A stretch of 8,334 nt of DNA from Hyphomicrobiales bacterium (lineage in GTDB: Bacteria; Pseudomonadota; Alphaproteobacteria; Rhizobiales; Aestuariivirgaceae), in assembly GCA_026996935.1 (NCBI GenBank), contig JALWJW010000381.1, forward strand, positions 1 to 8,334, read 5' to 3'. The stretch's first letter is position 1; the number at the start of each line of letters is the position of its first letter. The notes beneath the pieces are model-generated. The model ran no database searches, was not told the DNA's origin, and saw only the letters and a list, made by a program, of their open reading frames with translations. Positions 1 through 6,733 of this stretch are shown here, piece by piece. Made by a program: the position numbers and the translations under genes.

Positions 1-1896
1 GTTTAATGGTGTTAGTGTCCAATTCCCCTTACCATCTGACTTTAAGTTATCTCCAGAACCTATTGAATAACTTTCACCATCAAGAGTGATGGCTAAGGTA
101 TTTTCACCATCCTCTGGCCAGGTTCCGCGAATCATCGGGCGGGGATTTGTCCCAAAAATCGGGCGAACAGTTGGGGCTTTGGGCGATGTGGCATCAATAA
201 TCAATTCACCTTTACCCATATCGCTGGAGGTATTTCCAAGTTTGTCGCTAGCTGTTGCAACGACATCATAAGTTCCATCTTTTATCGGTTTGGAAGGCTT
301 GACCGACCAGTGATCTCCATTGATGGTAATTTCACCTTTATTTTCAGATGAGAATGTTTGTCCGGCAGCCTGCACTGTCAGGCCAACCGACTGATCAGCA
401 TTCCATGTTCCTGTAATCACAGGTGTACGTTGACGCGTGACAACTGTTGTTACGGTTGGGGCTGGTGGCGGTGTTTGATCAACAACAAACCCAGACGGAT
501 CATGGGTTGTGGACTTATTCCCGGCAGCATCAGTTACAACAGCAACAACTTTATGCACGCCCTCTTTAAGAGCGGTTGTTAAATTTAATGTCCAATTTCC
601 TTTATCATCAGATGACAATTGTTTGTCTTTACCCAATGAATAAGATTTATCGTCTACGGAAACCATCAAGCGATTGCCATCGGCATTTGGCCACGTGCCT
701 GTTACTTTCCCAAGGCCAGTGCGGCTTTGAATGCTGTTGATTGTGGCCGCTTCCGGTTTTGTCGTATCAATAACAACAATGGTAGGCTTTTCTGTACGGG
801 CAAGATTTCCAAACTGGTCAGATGACTCTGCCAGGATCGAGTGTTTCCCGTCGCGTAGTGGCTGCGTCAAGGCAAGTTTCCAATTGCCCTTGCCATCGGA
901 TGACAATTGCTTATCACGACCAAGGACAAATACTTTTCCTGATGCAACAACCCGCAGGTTATTGCCGGATTTTTCCGCCCAGGTTCCAGCCACGATCGGG
1001 GCTGTTGTTGGATTAATGACAGACATTATCTTTGGTGGTTGCGGGGCTGTCTGATCAATCACAACCGCATTTGGCACCGTCTTGGTGCGTTCATTGCCTA
1101 AAGCATCTGCGGTGGTGACAGTCAGGTCATATTTACCTTCTTTTAGTGGTTTTGAAGGCGTAAGAGACCATTTTCCATCTGTATTAGAGGTTAATTCTTT
1201 ATCTTTGCCCAGAGCATATGTGGTTCCAGCCAGGCCAATAACTAATGTTTCGCCTTTTTTAGCAGACCATGTCCCAGAGATTGTCGGGGTGGGGTTTTTG
1301 CCTTGCACGATGGTACTGGTTGCAGCATCTGGTGGTGTTGTATCGATTACCAGTGCAGATTTAGCGGTTGTTGCACTTTCATTGCCAAGTTTATCTGCTG
1401 TTCTAACTGTAATATCATAAGAACCATCGGCCAAATCCTGACTTGGCACCAATGTCCATTTGCCATCTTTTGCGCTCAGGGCGCTGTCTTTACCCAATGT
1501 GTAATCTTTTCCACCTAAGGAAACGATAAGTGATGCCGAATCGCCGCGTGCATACGTCCCCATAACAGATGGTTTTTTATTCTTCGTTATCAGCTTGGTA
1601 GATACTTTTGGGGCGGCAGGTGGTGTCGTGTCTATAGAAACTTCATCTTTACTATTATCAGCGGCGGCGGCTTTTTTTCCATCTGTAATCACGACGGTAA
1701 CATCATAAACACCATCAGCAATGGGTTTAGATGGTGTTAGTTTCCAGTTTCCATCATCATCACTGGTTAATTCAGAATCAGTTCCCAGAACATAAGTTTT
1801 ACCAGCAAGCCCAACTTTTAGAGATGTTGCCTGTTTGCTTGCCCAGGTTCCTGTAATTTCAGGTCTTGAATTATTACCAAAAGAAGATTTTACCGT
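1..1896 (-). repeat. Seven tandem Ig-like repeats, 96-residue (288-bp) period
   Basis: Within the envelope protein, a GTW/GTY motif recurs at residues 122, 219, 314, 410, 506, 602 and 697, and an acidic DxTxP-type boundary motif recurs at 195, 291, 387, 483, 579 and 674. Units are approximately 1896-1618, 1617-1330, 1329-1042, 1041-754, 753-466, 465-181 and 180-1 (last one cut). Each unit reads roughly P-x-I-x-GTW, a beta-hairpin with a Y-x-LG turn, DGKGNW, then DGxYDVxVxxxD and LGN, ending in VIDxTxP. This is the usual pattern of bacterial Ig-like (Big) domains. Units 4 and 5 share DKQLSSD followed by KGNW and look like the most recent copies. The repeats are diverged at DNA level. Confidence 0.9.
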
Positions 1897-2214
1897 TGGC
1901 TTATCCAAAACAACGGGAGCAACAATTTTAACACCAGACGAATCAACGCGGCGCACGCCATAGGCTCCAATCAGAGAACCGGCCAGCTTCTGGATGGATT
2001 CTTTACTGTCTGCGGTGCCTGATAGAATGACATCACGGCCATCGATTTCAGCTTTCAACTCAGAAAGACCGGTTTTCTCGATTTCTGTTGCCGCTATTTT
2101 CGATAGCTTGGCGACCATTTGCGGCGTATTCAGAAACCACGCTCCTAAAAACGGCAATGCCAGTGGAATGATTCCCCAAATCCATTTTCCCGGTCTGCAT
2201 TTATATGAGCTCAT
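1..2214 (-). CDS. BON-like and tandem Ig-like repeat envelope protein, C-terminus off window
   Basis: The minus frame is open from an ATG at 2214 to the left edge, giving 738 codons with no stop, so the gene is cut at its 3' end. A strong Shine-Dalgarno (AGGGGGAG, 2219-2226) lies just upstream and supports this start. Residues 11-28 (WIWGIIPLALPFLGAWFL) are a hydrophobic segment after basic residues K5, R7 and K10, so the N-terminus should be cytoplasmic and the rest periplasmic. Residues about 34-100 resemble a BON domain, with the pattern GRDVILSGTA near 59-68 and YGVRRV at 85-90. From residue 107 onward there are seven Ig-like repeats. Alphaproteobacterial proteins with this anchor-BON start often end in an OmpA-like peptidoglycan-binding domain; that this one does is inference, since the end is not in view. 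Likely role: structural link or scaffold in the periplasm. A surface adhesin is less likely because there is no cleavable signal peptide. Confidence 0.85.
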   Translation of the reverse strand, partial: MSSYKCRPGKWIWGIIPLALPFLGAWFLNTPQMVAKLSKIAATEIEKTGLSELKAEIDGRDVILSGTADSKESIQKLAGSLIGAYGVRRVDSSGVKIVAPVVLDKPTVKSSFGNNSRPEITGTWASKQATSLKVGLAGKTYVLGTDSELTSDDDGNWKLTPSKPIADGVYDVTVVITDGKKAAAADNSKDEVSIDTTPPAAPKVSTKLITKNKKPSVMGTYARGDSASLIVSLGGKDYTLGKDSALSAKDGKWTLVPSQDLADGSYDITVRTADKLGNESATTAKSALVIDTTPPDAATSTIVQGKNPTPTISGTWSAKKGETLVIGLAGTTYALGKDKELTSNTDGKWSLTPSKPLKEGKYDLTVTTADALGNERTKTVPNAVVIDQTAPQPPKIMSVINPTTAPIVAGTWAEKSGNNLRVVASGKVFVLGRDKQLSSDGKGNWKLALTQPLRDGKHSILAESSDQFGNLARTEKPTIVVIDTTKPEAATINSIQSRTGLGKVTGTWPNADGNRLMVSVDDKSYSLGKDKQLSSDDKGNWTLNLTTALKEGVHKVVAVVTDAAGNKSTTHDPSGFVVDQTPPPAPTVTTVVTRQRTPVITGTWNADQSVGLTVQAAGQTFSSENKGEITINGDHWSVKPSKPIKDGTYDVVATASDKLGNTSSDMGKGELIIDATSPKAPTVRPIFGTNPRPMIRGTWPEDGENTLAITLDGESYSIGSGDNLKSDGKGNWTLTPLN

Positions 2215-2233
2215 GGCTCTCCCCCTGTAATAC

Positions 2234-2263
2234 ATTATAATGAGTGACTGACTAACGAGTCGT
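2234..2263 (-). promoter_or_regulatory. Candidate promoter of the BON/Ig envelope gene
   Basis: Read on the minus strand, 2239-2234 is a perfect TATAAT. With an 18-nt spacer a weak -35 (ACGACT, 2263-2258, three of six consensus bases) precedes it. Transcription would start near 2227, giving a leader of about 13 nt that carries the AGGGGGAG ribosome-binding site. The -10 is convincing, the -35 is not, so an activator may be needed. Confidence 0.45.
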
Positions 2264-2351
2264 AATACAAACAGAATTTGCTGTAGATGAGTTATGGAGT
2301 CAACAATTTCACCGCGTAAACTTAGCCGAACAGGCCTAAAACAGCCGCTTT

Positions 2352-2367
2352 TTAACGTTCTGTTAAC
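2352..2367 (+). promoter_or_regulatory. Perfect CtrA-type box, TTAA-N7-TTAAC
   Basis: The sequence TTAACGTTCTGTTAAC matches the alphaproteobacterial CtrA consensus TTAA-N7-TTAAC at every specified base. The second half-site could double as a -35 (TTAACA, 2363-2368) with a weak -10-like TAAGGA at 2385-2390. It points towards the porin gene, whose start is about 205 bp away, and lies about 138 bp from the start of the minus-strand gene. That CtrA binds here is inference from the motif alone. Confidence 0.4.
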
Positions 2368-2483
2368 AAGTGTAACCAGTTCACTAAGGATTGTGTTGCA
2401 TTTTTGACACATCATTTCAAAAAGGCGGCGAGAAGCGCGAACTGTGGTTGACGACAGCGCTTCAAACGCTCATTACAGTTCCA

Positions 2484-2501
2484 GTGTGAATGCAATCACA
2501 C
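2484..2501. promoter_or_regulatory. CRP/FNR-family operator-like palindrome
   Basis: GTGTGA (2484-2489) and TCACAC (2496-2501) form perfect inverted arms around a 6-nt spacer, which is the TGTGA-N6-TCACA form recognised by CRP-type regulators. Its centre lies about 79 bp upstream of the porin ATG. If transcription starts near 2552, as the candidate promoter at 2517-2545 predicts, the centre sits about 60 bp upstream of the start, close to the class I activator position of -61.5. The regulator and its ligand are unknown. Confidence 0.5.
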
Positions 2502-2516
2502 ACCTCCTTATTCCGA

Positions 2517-2545
2517 TTTGCAGGGGACGGGGGATTTTTTAAACA
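2517..2545 (+). promoter_or_regulatory. Candidate porin promoter
   Basis: TTTGCA (2517-2522) and TAAACA (2540-2545) are separated by 17 nt. Both boxes are imperfect, as expected for an activator-dependent promoter. The predicted leader would be about 20 nt and include the ribosome-binding site. Its spacing from the upstream palindrome is what makes it attractive. Alternative promoters starting at TTGACG (2448-2453) or at the CtrA-type box cannot be excluded. Confidence 0.3.
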
Positions 2546-2558
2546 CTCCAACTTTTTT

Positions 2559-2564
2559 GGGAGA
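2559..2564 (+). promoter_or_regulatory. Ribosome-binding site that sets the porin start
   Basis: GGGAGA lies 7 nt before the ATG at 2572. It supports that ATG over the in-frame TTG at 2518, which would put 18 non-signal-like residues ahead of an otherwise standard signal peptide. Confidence 0.75.
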
Positions 2565-2571
2565 ATACAAA

Positions 2572-3852
2572 ATGAACACATCTAAGTGGCTTCGCAGCGT
2601 ACTTCTAGGTGGCGTAGCAGTTTCTGTTATGGCAACTGGTGCACAAGCTGACGAACTATCAGACATGAAAGCACAGCTTGAAGCATTGCAAGCACGTGTA
2701 AACACAATCGAAACAGCTCCTTCAGCTAACTTGCCAGCAGGTACAAACCTTCTTGCAGTTCGTCGTGGCCAAAGCTCAGACAAACGTTTGACTTCAATGG
2801 GCTACAGCGTACGTGAAGGCGTTATGCCTACAGACCGTGGTCTTACAATTTCTGTAACTCCTACTGCAGACCTTCCAGCTCCAGTAACTGAAATCACAGT
2901 TTACGGTTACACTGCTGGTTACTTGACTTGGACTAACGAACAATTGGGTTCAAACGGTTTTGGTGTTCCAGCAATCAATGACAACACAAAATCACAGTTT
3001 GATCTATATGCACGTGCACGTTTCGGCATCAAAGCTAAAACAGACACAGCAGTTGGCCAAGTTCGCGCTCACATGGAATTCCAATCAACTGGCGCTGGTT
3101 TTACTGGTGTAGGCATGCGTCACGCATATGGTGAATGGGACATGACACCTAACTGGACACTTCTTGTTGGTCAAACATGGTTGACAGCTTCTGCTCTAGA
3201 CTTTGGTGTTGCTACTGTTGATACAACAGGTTGGGCTGGCCCATCTGTAACACGTACTCCAATGGTTCGTTTGACATACAAAAACGGCCCAATCACTTGG
3301 AAAACAGCGATTGAATCTCCAACATTCCGTTTCACAATTGGTCGTACAGACTATCCTAACATCGCTACACACATCAAATATGATGCTGCTGGCGGTCACC
3401 AACTTTGGGTAGCTGGTAAAATTGCTGACTACGGTACTAAAGCTGGCTGGATGGTTCAAGGTGGTGCAAACATCAACCTTGGCGATATGGCTACATTCAC
3501 AGGCGTATTGATGTATGGTAAAGGCGAGCCTACTCGTACGAACTTCCAACTTTCACACATTGGTCGCTTGAACGCTGCTGGCAACCCAATCAAAATCTTG
3601 GCTGCAGGCGCTGGTGTATCATTCAACGTTTCTGAAACAACAACTTTCAACGCGATCTGGGGCTGGACAAAAGCTTACAATCAAGTTGCTACTTTTGGCA
3701 AAAGCGTTCACACAGTGCACGCAAACATCATGTGGCGTCCTGTCAAGCAAATGCGTCTTGGTTGGGAAGTTATGTGGGGCAAACAAAAGTTCCAAGGTGG
3801 TGGCAAACAAGATGCTATCCGTGGTGCTTTCGGCGCATGGTTCTTCTTCTAA
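2572..3852 (+). CDS. Outer-membrane porin with N-terminal coiled coil
   Basis: The 426-residue protein begins with a signal peptide (basic KWLR, hydrophobic stretch to about 20, AQA cleavage site at 24-26). The mature protein starts with a short heptad-like helix, ELSDMKAQLEALQARVNTIE (28-47), as in trimeric porins with a periplasmic coiled coil. From about residue 107 (EITVYGYTAGYLTW) alternating polar/hydrophobic strands with many aromatic residues run to the end. The C-terminus is GAFGAWFFF, the aromatic end expected for BAM-dependent insertion. There are no cysteines. It should form a beta-barrel that lets small solutes through the outer membrane; the substrate is unknown. It resembles DcaP-like or alphaproteobacterial general porins, and I cannot decide between them. 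Arginine codons are nearly all CGT, with a few CGC and no AGA, AGG, CGA or CGG, unlike its neighbours, pointing to very high expression. It is transcribed alone, ending at a strong terminator. Confidence 0.87.
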   Translation: MNTSKWLRSVLLGGVAVSVMATGAQADELSDMKAQLEALQARVNTIETAPSANLPAGTNLLAVRRGQSSDKRLTSMGYSVREGVMPTDRGLTISVTPTADLPAPVTEITVYGYTAGYLTWTNEQLGSNGFGVPAINDNTKSQFDLYARARFGIKAKTDTAVGQVRAHMEFQSTGAGFTGVGMRHAYGEWDMTPNWTLLVGQTWLTASALDFGVATVDTTGWAGPSVTRTPMVRLTYKNGPITWKTAIESPTFRFTIGRTDYPNIATHIKYDAAGGHQLWVAGKIADYGTKAGWMVQGGANINLGDMATFTGVLMYGKGEPTRTNFQLSHIGRLNAAGNPIKILAAGAGVSFNVSETTTFNAIWGWTKAYNQVATFGKSVHTVHANIMWRPVKQMRLGWEVMWGKQKFQGGGKQDAIRGAFGAWFFF

Positions 3853-3894
3853 GAACTCCACGCACAAGCGTTTAGGCATTTATGCCTGAAAGAG

Positions 3895-3925
3895 AAACCA
3901 GCCTGTTTTGCAGGCTGGTTTTTTT
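3895..3925 (+). terminator. Rho-independent terminator of the porin gene
   Basis: AACCAGCCTG (3896-3905) pairs perfectly with CAGGCTGGTT (3911-3920) around a 5-nt loop, and a run of seven T follows (3919-3925). A second small hairpin, AGGCAT-TT-ATGCCT (3874-3887), lies between the stop codon and this terminator and may protect the mRNA 3' end. The terminator separates the porin from the downstream sulfotransferase gene. Confidence 0.93.
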
Positions 3926-4052
3926 GTATCTGATATTCTAAAATGTGCTCATTGTTGAATAATTGAACCTGGCAAAAAATATTTATTGCCCCCTCACCTT
4001 TTCCATGAAACTCTCAGATCAATTCTGACATACTACAAGGCCAGTCCAAACG

Positions 4053-5765
4053 ATGGCGCGTAAGAAAAACAACAAACGCAAAAAGAAAACCGTAGTGAAA
4101 GCAGCACCTCGCTATCATTTACCAGTTACAAAACACACCGAAGTTGAAAAAGCCATTTCAACGGCTCAAAAGTTCAATCAATCCGGTCAGGCAGAACAGG
4201 CTCTTGATTTATGCCTGGCTGCTATTAAAGTCGAACCCAAAAATGCAGAATGTTATCTGACAATCGCTGAAAGCTATGAACGCCTCGGGCAGTTTGAAAA
4301 AGCCCATGACGCTTTCAACACGGCACAAAAGATATTCCCCAACTTTCTACCAGGAATCGTCAATCATGCCCTTATGCTTTATGCCTTTAAACAAGTTGAG
4401 CTAAGTCTTAGGCAATATGATCATGCTTTAAGTATTGATGGTGATTTTTTACCAGCTCTACAAGGCGCTTTAACGGTTCTATCTGATTTAAGACGTTATC
4501 ATCGCGCGGTAATCATTGCCGAAAAAATTGCGCGTATTCGTGATATCGAATCTGATTATTTAGAATTAGCTCACCTTAAAGACCTTGCCGGGGATGGCAA
4601 AGGTGCGATTAAAACATATTTACGGACCCGGTCTACATCAAAGAACCCTGCTCTTGTTGATACATATTTAGGATTACAGGCATTAGCGCATGGGGAAAAG
4701 GATACCGCTATCAACCACCTCTCATCTGCTCTTTCATCAAACCCAAGAACAGGCTATCCGTATCTGTACTTGGCAAAGTCAGCACCAACATCTTTATCTC
4801 TTGAAGAGATAAATCAAAAGGTGCTGGAAAGCAAAGACAAGTCAGTCCTTGATTTTCAGGTACCGTTATATTTTTCCCTTGCTCACCTTTATGAAAAGTC
4901 CGGTGATTACGAAAATGCATTTAAAAACTTCTCAACCGCGAATAATATGGTTTGCTCTGTTGTTAAAGATGACAATGAGCAACGTAAAGAACGCGCAGAG
5001 ATGTGTTACTCCAAGGTCAAGGCGTTACCCTTCCCCAATCCCAATAGCGCCTCAACTGATAAACCGGTTTTTGTAACCGGACTTCCACGGTCTGGTACAA
5101 CCCTTGTTGAAAGTATCATTGCAGCTCATTCTGAAGCTGAAGGCCTTGGAGAACTGGAACTGATACCAGCTCTAGAACCCAGTATTAATCCAGATAATTT
5201 AAATACCATAAAACAAGCTGCCCAGTCTTATTTAAATGCCTACCCTGAAAGGGTCGCGAATAAAAAGAGACTGGTGGATAAATCCATCGGTTCAGTGCCC
5301 CATATCGGGCTGATTCTCGCAATGTTTCCAAATGCAAAAATCATAATTTGCGAGCGACACCCTATGGATACAGCCTGGTCAGCTTATAAGGAGTATTTTT
5401 CCGAAGGTGGCCTGGGTTTCACCTATAGTTTTGAACGTATTGCAACTCACCAGAAAATGTATCACGAGCTGATTCAGCAATGGTATCAACAATTTCCTGA
5501 CCGTTTAAAGAAAATCAGGTATGAAGACCTTGTTCAAAACCCAGAGATTAATGCCAAAAAAATCATTTCACATCTCGATTTACCTTGGCAGGACGAATGC
5601 CTGAACTTTCACAAATCTTCCCATACGGTACGCACAGCCAGCGTTGAACAGATACGTAAACCTGTTTACACATCTTCAATCGGGCGCTGGAAACTCTATG
5701 AACCTTGGCTTGGCGAACTCAAACTACAGCTAAAGGACCTGATAAATCAGTATGAGGCTGGTTAA
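4053..5765 (+). CDS. TPR-sulfotransferase fusion protein
   Basis: This 570-residue protein should transfer a sulfuryl group from PAPS to an unknown acceptor. The N-terminus is strongly basic (MARKKNNKRKKK) with no signal peptide, so it is probably cytoplasmic. Residues about 30-132 form TPR units (for example AECYLTIAESYERLGQFEKA at 65-84), further helical repeats follow, and one more clear TPR lies at about 270-300. The sulfotransferase domain (Sulfotransferase_3 type) starts near 338. GLPRSGTT at 343-350 is the 5'-phosphosulfate loop, and ERHPMDTAWSAY at 434-445 is the 3'-phosphate motif with R435 and S443. IRYEDLVQNP (488-497) and SIGRWKLYEPW (542-552) are typical of the family. All key motifs are intact. 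The ribosome-binding site is weak (AAGG far upstream), so the start is less sure than the function. TPRs may bind a protein acceptor; role in modifying a surface polymer is inference. It is preceded by a terminator, so it needs its own promoter, which I could not place. Confidence 0.92.
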   Translation: MARKKNNKRKKKTVVKAAPRYHLPVTKHTEVEKAISTAQKFNQSGQAEQALDLCLAAIKVEPKNAECYLTIAESYERLGQFEKAHDAFNTAQKIFPNFLPGIVNHALMLYAFKQVELSLRQYDHALSIDGDFLPALQGALTVLSDLRRYHRAVIIAEKIARIRDIESDYLELAHLKDLAGDGKGAIKTYLRTRSTSKNPALVDTYLGLQALAHGEKDTAINHLSSALSSNPRTGYPYLYLAKSAPTSLSLEEINQKVLESKDKSVLDFQVPLYFSLAHLYEKSGDYENAFKNFSTANNMVCSVVKDDNEQRKERAEMCYSKVKALPFPNPNSASTDKPVFVTGLPRSGTTLVESIIAAHSEAEGLGELELIPALEPSINPDNLNTIKQAAQSYLNAYPERVANKKRLVDKSIGSVPHIGLILAMFPNAKIIICERHPMDTAWSAYKEYFSEGGLGFTYSFERIATHQKMYHELIQQWYQQFPDRLKKIRYEDLVQNPEINAKKIISHLDLPWQDECLNFHKSSHTVRTASVEQIRKPVYTSSIGRWKLYEPWLGELKLQLKDLINQYEAG

Positions 5766-5783
5766 TTGTACTATTTTTGCCAT

Positions 5784-5799
5784 AAATATCTGGATATTT
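5784..5799. repeat. Perfect AT-rich inverted repeat after the sulfotransferase gene
   Basis: AAATATC (5784-5790) and GATATTT (5793-5799) are perfect 7-bp arms with a 2-nt centre, 18 bp past the sulfotransferase stop codon. No T-run follows, so it is not a standard terminator. It may be an operator ahead of the protease gene, a weak mRNA-end hairpin, or chance. Confidence 0.35.
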
Positions 5800-5820
5800 G
5801 TTAGCAATTAAGGCAGTTTG

Positions 5821-5849
5821 TCGACATTCGATTTTGTTCGTCTTCGAAT
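5821..5849 (+). promoter_or_regulatory. Candidate promoter of the lipoprotein protease gene
   Basis: TCGACA (5821-5826, five of six -35 consensus bases) and TCGAAT (5844-5849, four of six -10 bases) are 17 nt apart. Transcription would start near 5856, about 17 nt before the ATG. Read-through from the sulfotransferase gene 107 bp upstream is also possible. Confidence 0.33.
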
Positions 5850-5872
5850 TGTAATCACGGGGCATTGTTTCA

Positions 5873-6730
5873 ATGAAAAACATCAGGTTCAAAAACATTC
5901 AGTCTTTGACAAAACCGGCCCTGTCGGCGGTATTGCTCATTGGCTTGTCTGCCTGCGCAACCAATTCGAATTTATCTACAGGGCCTCGATCGGTCAGTAT
6001 CGAAGATGGAGTGACACCGGCAGCCGCTTTGCTGGCCCCTAATATGTCATCTCTCATAAAACAAACCAGTCCATCTTATGTTACTCTGGTTGTAGCAGAG
6101 CCCACGAAAAAAAACGGGGCGCGAAAAAGTGATATACTGGAAAAAGCGCTAACATCTGGCAGCGGATTTGTTATTGATCCGTCCGGCTATGTTCTGACGG
6201 CTGGTCATGTCGGATTAAAGACTGGTAACAATGTTGAGGCCCGTACCAGTAATGGCCGGATTTACAACGGGAAAGTCATTGGAGTTCAGCGTTCACCCGA
6301 CATTGCACTCCTTAAATTATCCAGCTTTTCCGGCCGCGCGGTTTCGCCATCTCCAACGCCTTGTCTTGCAAAAGGTTCACCGGTTTTTTCCTTAGGCAAG
6401 CCCCACGCAAAAGGTGACACAGCCCGCATTGGCCAAATTCAGTCTATGAGTTTTGGCCGCCCTGTCAGTTATAATGGTTTTGGTTATCCCGATGCCATTG
6501 TGGTGAAAATGGGAACACAAAAGGGAGAGTCTGGCGGCCCATTATTTAATCAGCGGGCACAGCTTAGCGGCATGATGGTGAGTACATTATCTGACGGTAA
6601 AGGGCATTCGCTTAATCTCGCTCATGCCATTTCGGCCGATCGATTAGCCAAATTTGCCTGTTCAAAGTTTTCGTGCTCTGCTTCCTGGCGGCGGCTGGCA
6701 ACAAGCAGTTATCGCAACTGCAAAGGCTGA
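5873..6730 (+). CDS. Trypsin-like serine protease lipoprotein (S1C/HtrA-like, no PDZ)
   Basis: The 285-residue protein has a lipoprotein signal: basic N-terminus, hydrophobic stretch 16-25, and lipobox LSAC with the lipidated cysteine at 28. The chymotrypsin-fold protease domain runs from about 58 to 260. The catalytic triad is visible: H112 in LTAGHV, D143 in SPDIALLK, and S220 in GESGGP, where the family more often has GNSGGP. GSGFVIDPSGYVLTAGH (96-112) is typical of DegP/HtrA proteases. No PDZ domain follows, and the protein ends soon after the domain with a short tail holding C263, C268 and C283, which with C164 could form disulfides. It should act in the periplasm, tethered to a membrane, possibly in envelope quality control; its substrate is unknown. 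The start at 5873 fits the signal peptide, although the ribosome-binding site (GGGGC) is weak. It converges with the next gene, with 3 bp between stop codons. Confidence 0.9.
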   Translation: MKNIRFKNIQSLTKPALSAVLLIGLSACATNSNLSTGPRSVSIEDGVTPAAALLAPNMSSLIKQTSPSYVTLVVAEPTKKNGARKSDILEKALTSGSGFVIDPSGYVLTAGHVGLKTGNNVEARTSNGRIYNGKVIGVQRSPDIALLKLSSFSGRAVSPSPTPCLAKGSPVFSLGKPHAKGDTARIGQIQSMSFGRPVSYNGFGYPDAIVVKMGTQKGESGGPLFNQRAQLSGMMVSTLSDGKGHSLNLAHAISADRLAKFACSKFSCSASWRRLATSSYRNCKG

Positions 6731-6733
6731 ACT

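Larger units (their letters stand above)
2215..2571. other. Divergent intergenic region with regulatory sites
   Basis: This 357-bp gap separates the minus-strand envelope gene from the plus-strand porin gene. I see no credible coding sequence in it. It holds the TATAAT box at 2234-2239, a CtrA-type box at 2352-2367, a CRP/FNR-type palindrome at 2484-2501, a 10-base match to the 16S rRNA 3' tail at 2501-2510 and the porin ribosome-binding site at 2559-2564. The length and the density of motifs suggest that one or both flanking genes are regulated. Confidence 0.7.

Noticed and set aside
86..1518. Several plus-strand open frames of 60-110 codons
   Set aside because: They are antisense to the continuous minus-strand Ig-repeat gene, recur because that gene is repetitive, and show no recognisable domain.
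1..1896. CRISPR array or DNA satellite explanation for the regular 288-bp periodicity
   Set aside because: The period keeps the reading frame and is conserved at protein level, with diverged DNA; units are far longer than CRISPR repeat-spacer units.
2404..2432. Perfect TTGACA as a porin -35
   Set aside because: The expected -10 position at 15-19 nt downstream is GC-rich with no TATAAT-like hexamer.
2518..2571. In-frame TTG start adding 18 residues to the porin
   Set aside because: The extension would spoil a normal signal peptide, and the GGGAGA ribosome-binding site is correctly spaced for the ATG at 2572.
2508..2783. Minus-strand open frame of 91 codons over the porin start
   Set aside because: It is antisense to the signal peptide region of a clear, codon-biased porin gene and has no ribosome-binding site or family resemblance.
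3196..3889. Other overlapping open frames inside the porin gene on both strands
   Set aside because: They are by-products of the porin's strong codon bias, and the porin frame has a signal peptide and barrel pattern.
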